A stretch of 64,000 nt of DNA from Microglena sp. YARC (taxonomy: Eukaryota > Chlorophyta > Chlorophyceae > Chlamydomonadales > Chlamydomonadaceae), in contig CM039466.1 in NCBI GenBank assembly GCA_022414725.1, positions 33,731,174-33,795,173 of the forward strand. Reading direction: 5' to 3'. This document shows positions 25,350-40,323 of this stretch, in pieces. The notes below the pieces were generated by a model, which was given only the letters and a program-made list of their open reading frames with translations, made no database searches and was not told where the DNA came from. The stretch's first letter is position 1. The number at the start of each line of letters is the position of its first letter. A program made the translations under genes and the position numbers.

Positions 25350-28300
25350 ACACACACACCACACACACACCACCATTATTTGTCACATGTTGCATGCACT
25401 TGCTTCATGCCTCCATGACTATGCTTAGTGTGTTCATGTTGCACACTGCAGGACTCAGTAGACACGGTGTGTTTAGCTTCAGCTTCATCTGGGGGGGCTT
25501 CTCACATCAATGATAGAAACCAACACAAAAAACCAACACACCAGTGTGTTCATGATTCACAATGCAGGACTCAGTAGATGCGGTGTGCATCGCTTCAGCT
25601 TCATCTGGGGGGGCTTCTCACACTGCACCTGGCGGTGGCAAGCATAGTAATAGAGTGCAGGTGCGTCTTCACTCAGCTCTTAGTAACAGCTCTTAGTAAC
25701 AGCGACACCATAGTTACAGCTCATACTTATAGCTCACGCTGCACCTGGCGGTGGCAAGCATAGTAATAGAGTGCAGGTGCGTCTTCACTAAGCTCTTAGT
25801 AACAGCTCTTAGTAACAGCGACACCATAGTTACAGCTCATAGTTACAGCTCACGCTGCACCTGGCGGTGGCAAGCATAGTAATAGAGTGCAGGTGCGTCT
25901 TCACTCAGCTCTTAGTAACAGCTCTTAGTAACAGCGACACCATAGTTACAGCTCATAGTTACAGCTCACGCTGCACCTGGCGGTGGCAAGCATAGTAAAA
26001 GAGTGCAGGTGCGTCTTCACTCAGCTCTTAGTAACAGCTCTTAGTAACAGCGACACCATAGTTGTAGCTCATAGTTACAGCTCACGCTGCACCTGGCGGT
26101 GGCAAGCATAGTAATAGAGTGCAGGTGCGTCTTCACTCAGCTCTTAGTAACAGCTCTTAGTAACAGCGACATCATAGTTACAGCTCATAGTTACAGCTCA
26201 CGCTGCACCTGGCGGTGGCAAGCATATTAATAGAGTGCAGGTGCGTCTTCACTCAGCTCTTAGTAACAGCTCTTAGTAACAGCGACACCATAGTTACAGC
26301 TCATAGTTACAGCTCACGCTGCACCTGGCGGTGGCAAGCATAGTAATAGAGTGCAGGTGCGTCTTCACTCAGCTCTTAGTAACAGCTCTTAGTAACAGCG
26401 ACATCATAGGTACAGCTCATAGTTACGGCTCACGCTGCACCTGGCGGTGGCAAGCATAGTAAAAGAGTGCAGGTGCGTCTTCACTCAGCTCTTAGTAACA
26501 GCTCTTAGTAACAGCGACACCATAGTTACAGCTCATAGTTACAGCTCACGCTGCACCTGGCGGTGGCAAGCATAGTAAAAGAGTGCAGGTGCGTCTTCAC
26601 TCAGCTCTTAGTAACAGCTCTTAGTAACAGCGACATCATAGTTACAGCTCATACTTACAGCAAACGCTGCACCTGGCGGTGGCAAGCATAGTAATAGAGT
26701 GCAGGTGCGTCTTCACTCAGCTCTTAGTAACAGCTCTTAGTAACAGCGACACCATAGTTACAGCTCATAGTTACAGCTCATGCTGCACCTGGCGGTGGCA
26801 AGCATAGTAATAGAGTGCAGGTGCGTCTTCACTCAGCTCTTAGTAACAGCTTTTAGTAACAGCGACACCATAGTTACAGCTCATAGTTACAGCTCAAGCT
26901 GCACCTGGCGGTGGCAAGCATAGTAAAAGAGTGCAGGTGCGTCTTCACTCAGCTCTTAGTAACAGCTCTTAGTAACAGCGACATCATAGGTACAGCTCAT
27001 ACTTACAGCTCACGCTGCACCTGGCGGTGGCAAGCATAGTTATAGAGTGCAGGTTCGTCTTCACTCAGCTCTTAGTAACAGCTCTTAGTAGCTGCAGCAC
27101 ATGCTGGACCTGACAATTCACCTATACCACTGCCTTCTCAGAAATCACAGGTCTTGAACCTGTTAGCTTACCTCATAATGAAAAGGCCTTGAACCTGTAA
27201 GCTTACCTCATAATGAAAAGGCCTTGAACCTGTAAGCTTACCTCATGATGAAAACGCCTTGACCCTGTAAGCTTACCTCATAATGAAAAGGCCTTGAACC
27301 TGTAAGCTTACCTCATAATGAAAAGGCCTTGAACCTGTAAGCTTACCTCATAATGAAAAGGCCTTGAACCTGTAAGCTTACCTCATAATGAAAAGGCCTT
27401 GACCCTGTAAGCTTACCTCATAATGAAAAGGCCTTGACCCTGTAAGCTTACCTCATAATGAAAAGGCCTTGAACCTGTAAGCTTACCTCATAATGAAAAG
27501 GCCTTGAACCTGTAAGCTTACCTCGTAATGAAAAGGCCTTGACCCTGTAAGCTTACATCATGATGAAAAGGCCTTGCACCTGTAAGCTTACCTCATAATG
27601 AAAAGGCCTTGACCCTGTAAGCTTACCTCATAATGAAAAGGCCTTGAACCTGTAAGCTTACCTCATAATGAAAAGGCCTTGACCCTGTAAGCTTACATCA
27701 TGATGAAAAGGCCTTGCACCTGTAACCTTCGGTTTTGAAAACCTACACTCTAACCAAATGAGCTACCCTTTGTTACTACTCAATGCACAGCCCATGATGA
27801 ATCTGCGAATCAACACTCGCCGGCAGTACTTTACTCTACTCCACACACCACTGCTTTCTACAGCCCATGGGAAATCGAAGCCTGGAGTACTCAATATGCA
27901 CCGGCAGTACTTCCCTCCACTCCACGCACAACGCCTCAACCACATGCGCTAGACCTGACGTTTCACTTGTACCACTGCCTTCTACAGCCCATGGGGAATC
28001 GACGCCTGGAGTACTCAACGGGTACCGGCAGCACCTGTCTCCACTCCACGCACGACGCCTCCACCACATGCGACTACTGCCTCCCATCCGTAGCCTTGAC
28101 CGCCCTGTTGAGGCTGACCGGCGCAGCAGGTGCTCCAGGGGTACTACCACGTGGGACCATAAGTCCGAGGGAATCTTCCGGGGGGGGATGCTTGAGCGAA
28201 GTCCGAGGGAATGTTCCAGCCAGCCTGGAGACTATGTCCTTTGGATCCGGTAACCTCGATGCGCCTAAATTGAGCAAGGGAGGTGCTGGGGATGTACTGC

Positions 28301-31300
28301 CATCAGTAGATGCTGCGAGCGTGCCTGCTCGCGTGATTCAGAGCGGTGGTTTGGAGCCTGTGCTGCAGCTGCTGCAGCGACTAATCGATGGCGGCTGCCA
28401 GCCTTCTAAACTGATGTCTGCAATTGTGTCGCTGCTAGAGTTTGTCCTGGGCAGCGGAGCGGTGCCATGGGTGAGTGCTGTTTATACTCCAGGGTTTAGG
28501 GTTTGTATTTTAGGGTATAGGGTTTGTACTTCAGGGTTTAGGGTTTAGGACGCTGCTGGAGTTGGTCCTGGGCAGAGGAGCAGTGCCATGGGTGAGTCTT
28601 GTTTGTACTTCAGGGTTTAGGGTTTAGGTCGCTGCTGGAGTTGGTCCTGGGCAGAGGAGCAGTGCCATGGGTGAGTCTTGTTTGTACTTCAGGGGGGTTG
28701 TACTTCAGGGGGGGTGTACTTCAAATGCGCCTTACTTTGAAGATCATATTTGTCCTTGTCTTCTGCTATAGCATAGCGGTGCTACTTCCACCCACAACCC
28801 TTTTACCTCCACCCCTTATACTCCCCACTCCACCCCTTTTACTCTCCATTCCACCCATTTTACACCCCCCTTTCACCTCCCCACCCCACCCACCCCACCC
28901 CACCTCCACACCTGACAAATCAGCTTCTCCCCTTCCTCACGTTGCTGAGCCCAAATATGTCAGCAGTTCTGGGCAGCTGATGTTGTGTGCTTTAAGGTGC
29001 GCTAGGTCGCATTGGGGCTGGCTCAATAGCCAGTCGGAGGAGCTGCATAGAAGCTGTTGCTGGTTGCTCAAAATAAAAAGCTATGCTGAACACTATTCCT
29101 TTTACTCTCAAATCAGCTTATCCCCTTCCTCCACGACCACTACAACCACAACCACAGCCACCACAACCACGACGAACACAACCACCACAACCACTTCCAC
29201 TGTTGTACAACCACCACCAACACAACCACAACCACTACCACTCTTGTACAACCACCACAACCACTACCACCACAACCACCACCACCACCACCACAACCAC
29301 TACAACCACCACAACCACCCTTGCCTCATCAGGATGTTGAGTGGAGGAGAGGTGCCTTCATCATGTTGTGCAACCTTCTCACCACAACCACAACCATTAC
29401 AACCACCAACACCACAACCACCACTACCACAACCACAACCACTACTACCACCGTTGCCTCATCAGGATGCGGCTTGGAGGAGCGGTGCCTTCATCATGTT
29501 GTGCGACCTTCTCACCAACATCGTTCGCCCAGGGGTGATGGACGTGTTTCAGCTGCGATCGAATGTGTGCACCGCGCTGCGCAGTCTTCTGCAGGGTGAG
29601 GGGGATGGGAGCACTTGAACTTGAACTTGAACTTGCTTAGTAGGTAAACTATCTTCAGCCAGCAATTTGGCTGCTCGCTGTCTCCGGCAGTAAAAACAAA
29701 CAAATTTACCAGGCAATTTGATTGGAATTGGATTGGAGCACCATGTCTGTACTTGCCATCCCAGGGGCCTGGCCCAGGGGTGATGGATGTGTTTCAGCTG
29801 CCGCCGAATGTGTGCACCGCTCTGCGCAGTCTTCTGCAGGGTGAGGGCGATGGGAGCACTTGAACTTGGACTTGGTCACATAGCTTCAGCCAGCAATTTG
29901 GATGCTAGCCGTCTTCAGCAGTAAAAAAAAAATGGATTAGAATTAGATTGGAGCACTTGGAACTTGAACTGGAACTTGAACTTGGTTGCATAGCTTCAGC
30001 CAGCAATTTGGATGCTAGCCGTCTTCAGCAGTAAAAAAAAAGAATGGATTGGAATTATATTGGAGCACTTGAACTTGAACTTGAACTTGGTTACATAGCT
30101 TCAGCCAGCAAATTGGCTGCTAACCGTCTTCAGCAGTAAAAAAAGAAGAATGGATTGGAATTAGATTGGAGCACTTGAACTTGAACTTGGTCACAAAGCT
30201 TCAGCCAGCAATTTGGCTGCTCGCCATCTTCGGCAGTAAAACAGAAGGAAAATTGGATAGGAATTGGATTGGGGCACCATGCCTGAACTTGTCTGTACTT
30301 GCTGCTCGCCGTCTTCAGCAGTGAAAAAGAAGGAAATTTTGATTGGAATTGGATCGGAGCACCGTGCCTACACTTGTACTGCCAGTCACCTCTTCTATAA
30401 ATGAATACAATGCAATACATTTTGGTAAACTATCTACCTTGAATAAAACTTAACATGGTAGCCATTCTCCAGTATGTACACATGCATGCAAACGGGAGGG
30501 TTCTCTCAATCTCACGTCTTGTGGCAGCTCGTACCGATTTTCAAATTTCTACCCGAAATTAGAGAGGAGGTGGTGTAGGCGCCCACCTTGTTCCATACAA
30601 TTGTGTGTGTTTCATCTTGGTTACCTATCTGCCTGGAATGGGAGAGGGTTGTGGCGTAGGCTCCTAGTAAGGCGTCAGCCGTCATACCTCACTCCCACCC
30701 TCACTCAGCCACCCACCCACCCATATCCACACCTGGTCCCACACTGGTCTGGTGGTATGGCGCAAGCCACTGTTCCTCACTCCCACGCCAACGTCCACAA
30801 CGAACACAACAAACACAACGAATGCAGCAAACACAAACACAACAAACACAACGAATGCAACAAACACAACAAACACAACGAATGCAACAAACACAACAAA
30901 CACAACGAATGCAATGAATTCAATGTTCACAACAAACACAATGAACGCACTGTTTACAATGAACACAACGTCCACAAGGAGCACGGGTTCTCCTGGAGCA
31001 CGGGTTCTCCTGGAGCGGAACATAAACAATGTGTTTGTTTAGTGCGATGCTCGTAGATTGAGCTGCTCGGTGTGACCCCAGTGCGACGTGCTGCCCCCTG
31101 AACCCTGGGAGCGGGGGGGGAGGGGGGGGGGGGGGGGGGGGGCATTTCTGACTAGTTAAGCCGGACCCATGCGTAGCAACTGAATGGCGAGGCGTCGCAA
31201 AACAAAACTGTGAACATAAATAATGTCTTGTAAAGCGTAGAACGCTTCTACACAGTATGCAGTGGTATAGGTTTAGTGTATTGAGGGTTAGAAATAGTAT

Positions 31301-34300
31301 AGGACTACCTAATAGTAACTAATGGTAACGGTTAGAAAAAGTATAGTATTAGTATGGTCTTAGTAGAGTATTAGTATATTATGGAATGGTGTAGGTGTCG
31401 TTTAGTATTATTATGGTATTATTAGAGTATTAGTATGGTATAAGCATAGGTTAGTATGGTATTAATATAGTATGAAGAGGTGTAGGTTTAGAATAGTATT
31501 AGTAAAGGTTAGAAAAATATAATATTAGTATAGGTTATAATAGCATTAGTATATTATGGAGTGGTGTAGGGTTAGTTTAGTATTGGTATGGTATTAGAAT
31601 AGTATTAATAAATTGTGGAGTGGTGCAGGTTAAAGATATTATTATTATGGTATTAGTATGAGTAAGTATAGTATTAGTATAATATGGAGTGGTGAAGTTT
31701 TGGGATAAGTATATTATAGTATTAGTATAAGTATGGAGTGGTATAGGTTTAGGATAGTATTAGTCAAGGATGTAGGGTATAGCGGAGCAAGGGGGCATTT
31801 CTGACTAATTTAGCCAAACCGGTGCGTCGCCATGCAGCGACCGAATGGTGACGCGTCGCGCACAAAAATCTCTTCCACACAGTATGCAGTTGTATAGATT
31901 TAGTCCAGTATTAGTATATGTAAGTAAAGTATTAGTACCGTATGCGCAACATGTAATGGCAAGAATAAACATTGGCAAATTTGGTTTTTAACCTTATTTC
32001 ATGGATCACAAATGTGTGGCAAAACTAATTTGGCAAAGGGTTTGGGTCTGGGACTTGCTCAAGGTTTGACTGGGAAACATTTAGCAAAGCTCAAATTTGC
32101 TTGATACATTTCCTTCTTCCATGTTTAAAAGTAGGTTGCTTGGGAATGCTTTTAAAAACAGTTCCTCTTGGTCATAGTCTGGAAAAGAAATGATCCAAAT
32201 CAGGGCTCTGCCTGGCTAACGACTGAGGAAATCTGATATCCTCGTTAGTAATGTTGGTGGTGTTTTTTTTCGGGGGGGGGGGAAGGGGGGGAATGGTCGG
32301 CGCATCAAATCTTCTTTGTGAGGTACGTATGAGTGGCAATAGTCCTCCATATGTCCTTGCAACGGAACAGTGGTGGACGAATCACCCTTCGGGTCTGGGA
32401 CATAGAAACGTGGCATCCGGCTAGCGTTCAAACCGCTGGCGGTCAAACCAGTCAGTGCGATAGGCGCGACCAGCTTCGACAGGCGCGACCAGCTTCAATA
32501 GGCGCGACCAGCTCATTGTATCTCGAAATCAGTGCATGCAAGGAACGATCAAGGCGATCCGGACCAGTCAAACTGAGTTTGTTTGAATTGACGGTGTTGG
32601 ACAAACTTGGCAAACGCTGGTGACTTGGGACCGGCTCACTTATGTTGAAACGACGTTGGCAAATGGTCGTTTGCCAAATCATTTGCCATTGCATGTTGCG
32701 CATACGGTATAGGTTAGTAAAGGTTAGAAAATGTATAGTATTGCTATAGTTAAGAAAAAATATGGTATTAGTATAGGTTAGTATAGGTTACAACAGTATT
32801 AGTATAGGTTCGTATATTATAGGTTAGTTTAGTACAGGGTTTAGTATTAGTATAATATTAGTATAAATTTGTGTAGTATGGAGTGGTGTAGGTTTAGTAT
32901 AGTCTTAGTATGGAGTGGTTTAGGTTAAGTAAATAAATAAATATATCTTAACTTCCAGGATATGTCACAATGACACTTCTAAGGACGTGGGGTTAAGGGA
33001 ACCGGCTCCTAAGTATGCGATGGACGGGCTTACATCACACCTAGAGTCCAGTTACCATGCCGGTCGACGACCCTCCGGGTGGGCCCAGGTGACCTCGTTG
33101 GGGTTCGAACCAGCAACCTGATAAGACCCCCAGGCTCTTCAGTATGCGATGGATGGTCAAGTATAGCATTTTAACAGCATGGTATTAGTACAGTATTCGT
33201 ATAGCTAGTGTAGTATTAGTATAAGTTTGTATAGTATGGAGTGGTGTAGGTTCAGTATAGCATTATAACAGCATGGTATTAGTACAGTATTCGTATAGGT
33301 TGGTGTAGTAAGAGTATAAGTTTGTATAGTATGGAGTGGTGTAGGTTCAGTATAGCATTATAACAGCATGGTATTAGTACAGTATTAGTATAGTTAGTGT
33401 AGTATTAGTATAAGTTTGTGTAGTATGGAGTGGTGTAGGTTCAGTATAGCATTATAACAGCATGGTATTAGTACAGTATTAGTATAGGTTGGTGTAGTAT
33501 TAGTATAAGTTTGTATAGTATGGAATGGTGTAGGTTCAGTATAGCATTATAACAGCATGGTATTAGTACAGTATTCGTATAGGTTGGTGTAGTAAGAGTA
33601 TAAGTTTGTATAGTATGGAGTGGTGCAGGTTCAGTATAGCATTATAACAGCATGTATTCGGTACAAGTATTAGTATAGGTTGGTGTAGTATTAGTATAAG
33701 TTTGTATAGTATGGAGTGGTGTAGGTTCAGTATAGCATTATAACAGCATGGTATTGGTACAGTATTAGTATAGGTTGGTGTAGTATTAGTATAAGTTTGT
33801 ATAGTATGGAGTGGTGTAGGTTCAGTATAGCATTATAACAGCATGGTATTAGTACAGTATTAGTATAGGTTGGTGTAGTATTAGTATAAGTTTGTATAGT
33901 ATGGAGTGGTGCAGGTTCAGTATAGCATTATAACAGCATGGTATTAGTACAGTATTAGTATAGGTTGGTGTAGTATTTGTATAAGTTTGTATAGTATGGA
34001 GTGGAGTAGGTTCAGTATAGCATTATAACAGCATGGTATTAGTACAGTATTAGTATAGGTTGGTGTAGTATTAGTATAAGTTTGTATAGTATGGAGTGGT
34101 GTAGGTTCAGTATAGCATTATAACAGCATGGTATTAGTACAGTATGGAGTGGTAATGGTTTGATAGGAGAGGAGTGGAGCACCATTCAGTACATCAGGCT
34201 TGACCATGCTCAGGTTGCCCCGCCAACCAGCAACTAGCTCGTGAGAAGAAGCTTCTCACCACCCTCCTCTCACCCTCCTCTCCATCCACCATGCTTTGTG

Positions 34301-37300
34301 CTGCTCAGGTTGCCCGGCCAATCAGCAACTAGCTCGTGAGAAGAAGCTTCTCACCACCCTCCTCTCCATCTTGCAAGAGGCAGTGGACCGGGCCGAGGAG
34401 GAGACTCTTGATGATATTGAGCAAGTCACGGTTGCGTGTCTTGATACGCTAGCTGCGTGTGCACGATTCAACAAGGAGAGCCAAGACTTATTGGTGGACA
34501 ACGGCATCCTACGCCACACATACGCCCTGAGTATGCGACCTCAAGCATCCTTCGACATGACGGCTGCCTCCCTGCGGCTGCTTGGTACACTGTCCGAATG
34601 GACGGAGGCTGCCAGGCTGGCACTCATGGGCACAGGAGTGATACAGCGTGGTATTACTGCAGCAGAGCGTGGCACCAACATAGGTCCTCAAAAAGTGGCT
34701 GAAAGTGAGATGGGAAGATGGGGAGATGCACTTGAGGGGAGGGGGGAGTTAGCCACCACTTCAGTTAGCCCCCTTAGCCCCCACCTACCTAAATCCTAAA
34801 CCCAGTTAGACTATAAATCCTAAATCCACCTTGACCCTAAACCTTGTTATGAAACCCTAAACCACTAAACCCTAAACCCCCTTAAAACCCCTAGACTTCA
34901 GTGGGGGCTGACTTTCCACCACCGCACTTGGCACACTCTTGGGCTTGAGGCTCCTGCTGTACTGATTATGCCCCTGATTATTTGGCATGATGATGCATGC
35001 TTGTTTGATATGATCCTGCTGTACTGATTTTGCCCCTCATTATTTGGCATCAGCCACTGGCACACCCATCGGCATGAGGCTCCTGCTGTACTGATTATTT
35101 GTGGGGGCTCAGGTAGCTGCTTCTAGGCAGCTCCGATCACCCGTTCCTGGGCCGGACATGAAACTAGGTAGTGTGTATGAAAGCCGGCATGTTGCGCACT
35201 CCTAAGCAGCTGAAAGGGTCTAGGGTTTAGGGTTTTTAAACCCTACACCCTAAACCCTAGTGTGTATGAAAGCCGGCATGACGCGCACTCCTATGCAGCT
35301 GAAAGCTGTGGGCTTGACCCAGTGGCTGGGTATTGGGGCTGGCTGGAAGCTGCCACGTGTAGCCCAAAAAAGAAACAGTATTCTGCTGCATATCTCTCAC
35401 TGTTCCTTTTGGGGGATAGGCTTAGCAGCTTGCACCCAGCTCCATTAGCCAACGACTGAGTTGAGCCCAAAGAGTATAGCTGTATGGGTATGCCTGTCAT
35501 GCTAGCTTTCAGACACACTAGCTAGCTTCAGGACTCTGGTAGATGACAGTGGTAGACCAAATCAATGTGAGGACGAAGAATCGGGGGTTCAATTCAATTC
35601 AATTCAATTCAAACCCCCTTCGGTCGCTCTTGGCGTTGCAGGTCGTCGCCAACCGCCATGGTCGCTTGTCCAGTTGAGGTAGAAGACCGCTCCCTACCTG
35701 TGTACGACGGGTTCATTTAACACCACGCCCCACCAGGCGTTATCATTTGGTACATGACACAAACGTGGGATGGTGTGCCACAACTTGTACCCGCATGCTT
35801 CCTGTTCTACAATTTGACGGTAGGCAGGCTGTGCTGCAGTCCTGTATCGGCACTGTTTTGCTGAGTTTAGGTTGCGATCTCTATCTATCTATCTGTCACA
35901 GCCTTCCTGCAGGCGGATATGGAACCATGGAAACCACCACACACCACCACCACCCCCTCACATCATCACCCCTCACCACCATCACCACCACCCCCTCACC
36001 ACCATCACCCCTCACACCATCACCACCACAACCCCCTCACCACCATAACCACCCCCACCCCCTAACCACCATCCACCACCACAACCCAGTAACCACCATC
36101 CCCCCCTCACCCCGACTACCCCCCCCCCCTAACCACATCACCCCCCCCCCCCCCCCCTCCCTTGCCCCCTTCCAACCTACCCACCTCAGCATCTATGCTC
36201 CCTAAACAACTTTTCCCACTGGTGTGACCATGCTGGTGTTGCTGTGGCAAGCCAGGAGCTTCTACATGCTGACCCATCAACGTTCCTTTAACAACATTCC
36301 CCACTGGCCATGGTAATACAGGTGCTTCTAAGTGGCAACCCGTCAATGCTACCTAAACGACTTTCCCCAATGGTGTGACCATGCAGGTGTTGCTGTGGCA
36401 ATACAGGACCTTCTACGTGCTGACCCATCCAAGCTCCCTAAACCACTCTCCCCACTGGTGTGGCCATGCAGGTGTGGCTGTGGTAATCCAGGAGCTTCTA
36501 CATGCCGACCCATCTATGCTCCCTAAACGTTTTCCCCCACTGATGTGACCATGTAGGTTTTGCTGTGGCAATACAGGAGCTTCTACATGCTGACCCATCA
36601 ATGTTCGTTTAAAGACATTCCCCACTGGTGTGGCCATGCAGGTGTGGCTGTGGCAATCCAGGAGCTTCTACATGCCGACCCATCTATGCTCCCTAAACGT
36701 TTTCCCCCACTGATGTGACCATGTAGGTTTTGCTGTGGCAATCCAAGAGCTTCTACGTACCGACCCATTTATGCTCCCTTAATGACTTTCCCCACTGGTC
36801 GGACCATGCAGGTGTTGCTGTAGCAATCCAGGAGCTTCTACGTGCTGACCCGTCAATGCTCCCTTAACGACTTTCCCCACTGGTCGGACCATGCAGGTGT
36901 TGCTGTAGCAATCCAGGAGCTTCTACGTGCTGACCCGTCAATGCTCCCTTGACGACTTTCCCCACTGGTCGGACCATGCAGGTGTTGCTGTGGCAATCCA
37001 GGAGCTTCTACGTGCTGACCCGTCAATGCTCCCTTAACGACTTTCCCCACTGGTCGGACCATGCAGGTGTTGCTGTGGCAATCCAGGAGCTTCTACGTGC
37101 TGACCCGTCAATGCGACCGCGCGTCTTGGCTACTGGAGCAATGGGCCTCTTGGTGCGCATGTTGCGCCTGTACCCGCCTACCTGGCACAACAAGGTGGCA
37201 GCTGATGCCCTGCAGTGCATCGTGCAGGGTGACGTGAGCATGCAGAATGATTTGACGCAACAGGTATGTTGACCGTATCCCCCCACTGCCACTCAAACAA

Positions 37301-37699
37301 AAATACAGAAGCATAAACACAAGTAGCACCAGCCCCACTACCACCAGTAGCACGACCACTACAACCACGACCCCCACCCCACTGTCACTGCCACACAAAC
37401 AGAAGTAGCGATCAGCTACCTGGCACAACCAGGTTGCGGCTGATGCCCTGCCGTACATCGTGCAGGGTGACGTGAGCATGCAGAATGATTTGACACGACA
37501 GGTACGTTGACCGTATCCCCCCACTGCCACCCGAACACAAACACAAGTAGCACCACCACCACCACCACCACCAGTAGCACGACCACTACAACCACCACCA
37601 CCACCACCACCACCACACCACTGCACCCCAAACACAAACACAAACACAAGCAGCATAACCACCACCACCCTACCCACCCCCTGCCAGGCAAGGAACCCA

Positions 37700-37734
<35 letters not shown>

Positions 37735-40240
37735 ACTGCCACCCAAACACAAACACAAGCAGCAGCAGCACCACCACCACCACCCCCACCACCAGTAGCA
37801 TGGCCACTACAACCACCCACCACCCCACCCCACCCCCCTGCCAGGCAAGGAACCCCCCCCCCCCCCCCCCACTGCCACCCAAACACAAACACAAGCAGCA
37901 CAACCACCACCACCACCACCAGTAGCATGGCCACTACAACCACCACCACCCCCCCCCCCCCCCCCCTGCCACCCAAACACAAACACAAGCAGCACAACCA
38001 CCACCACCACCACCACCACCAGTAGCATGCCACTACAACCACCACCACCACCCCACCCACCCCCTGCCAGGCAAGGAACCCCCCCCCCCCCCACTGCCAC
38101 CCAAACACAAACACAAACACAACACAAACACAAACACAAGCAAGCAGCACAACCACCACCACCACCACCACCACCAGTAGCATGGCCACTACAACCACCA
38201 CCACCCACCCACCCACCCCCTGCCAGGCAAGGAACCCATCCCCCCCCCCACCCCCCACCCCCACTGCCACCCAAACACAAACACAAGCAGCACAACCAAC
38301 ACCACCACCACCACCACCACCAGTTGCATGACCACTACAACCAGCACCACCACCAGTAGCATAACCACACTACTCCCACTATTCATGAATCGATTCGAGT
38401 CTTGTGGTAGCGGAAGTATGGACCAAAACATGTACTGTAAACTAAACTACCTGCACCTACACCTACACCACCCCACCCACACCTACACTGCCCATTCTTG
38501 CTCACTAATCCCACTATACCTGAGTCTTGTTGGGACTTCAAAATGGACCATGCGGCGAATAGTGTAAGTCTACCTGTAAGGGGAAGCTCTTTGTGCCGCA
38601 CACTACAAAATCTGGTTGGCTACTCAAATTGTATGAAATCAGGTTTGAGTAGCCCGCTCTGGTGGGCCACTCAACTTGAATGAAACCAGGTTTGAGTAGC
38701 CCGCTCTGGTGGGCCACTCAACTTGAATGAAACCAGGTTTGAGTAGCCCGCTCTGGTGGGCCACTCAACTTGAATGAAACCAGGTTTGAGTAGCCCGCTC
38801 TGGTGGGCCACTCAACTTGAATGAAACCAGGTTTGAGTAGCCCGCTCTGGTGGGCCACTCAACTTGAATGAAATCAGGTTTGAGTAGCCCGCTCTGGTGG
38901 GCTACTCAACTTTCCGTCTACACAACCTTGCCTAGAGAAATCTGAAATAAAAAACACTGATTATGCCTATTCAAAATTGGAATGAGGGTATGGCACACTT
39001 GTTGATACAATTTGACGATAGAATTCAGGGTAATATTTCAGGGCTTACATATGAATTTACAACTTCTGTCAAACATTCTCCGCCTTTCATTCTGAATCCT
39101 CCGTGGGCGCTGTGTTGTGTACGGGGTCCCACTTCCTGGGGTCCCACATCTGATTTAAGGAATAAGGCAACAGAAATCTGTCTTGGAATGCTGCAGTGGT
39201 TTTTCTCAAGTGAATGAAGTGGATTGTACTGCTACCCCCTGCATGTAAGAGCTGTACATCTATCCAGTAAACTCCAAGGCCAAAGCTGAAACGTAGCCTT
39301 GACCTTGTGGTTGGGGTTCAACAAGCCTTTCGTCCCGCGGAAACGTCATTTGCGAAAGTTCGCACGATCTCGTACTGCGATCTCGTTGAAGTCGATTCAA
39401 GATTTTCTGTGCATCTCGTACTGCCATCAGCCTCCCTAGCTGGGCTGCTCGCGACCAGATGCGAATGCGAACAGAAATTAGTTGTGCAACTAGCTGGCGC
39501 ATTCGCAGACAATATGATCTACTCAGAATTCGATTCCGAGCAGTTGGGGTCATGTACCGCTATAAGCACCCAAACTTTCACACTTCCCAGTGTTCTGCTA
39601 CACATAGCTACACTCAGCTACTCCTTGCTCTTTCAGGGCAACGGACTTCCAGCACCCAACCGTGCGCATTGTGGCAGGACTCCGCTGTGAGAAAGACCAG
39701 CTATGCCAGCTTTGAATCACGATAGCAATTCAACTTAAGGCGTTCAAGCCAGGGTTATTTTTATGGAAAATTGGCCACCCCCATCGCAATATTGGTCCTG
39801 GAGCCAATTGCCTAGAATCCAGGAAGTGCAAAAATCGCAGGGTTCCCAAATCCCTTGGAATTCAAGTCCAAACAAGTCCTATGCAGCATCGCAAGCGACG
39901 CGGAAAATTGGCGGAGTGTGATGGCAACGGAACGAAAGGTGGCAACGATGGAGCTGACCGAAGCGAGTTAGTTACGCAACCGTTGGCTGACGTGTAAGGC
40001 TTCAAGTGTTTCGTTTTTTGGTCGGACAGACGGACAAATGGGTAAACATGGGGGCTATCGCCCCCTTGAAGGGGGGGCTCCGCCAAAAAGCCAGGTCAGC
40101 CAGGCCAGGTCAGCTTCAGGCCAAATCCAGCCCACAGGGCCGAATCTGGATTTCATCGCAGGGCCGACTCCAAAAACGATGGGTTTTATCGCATAATGCG
40201 AAATTTCGCAGCTAAAAAACCCCTGGTTCAAGCAATATAT

Positions 40241-40323
<83 letters not shown>

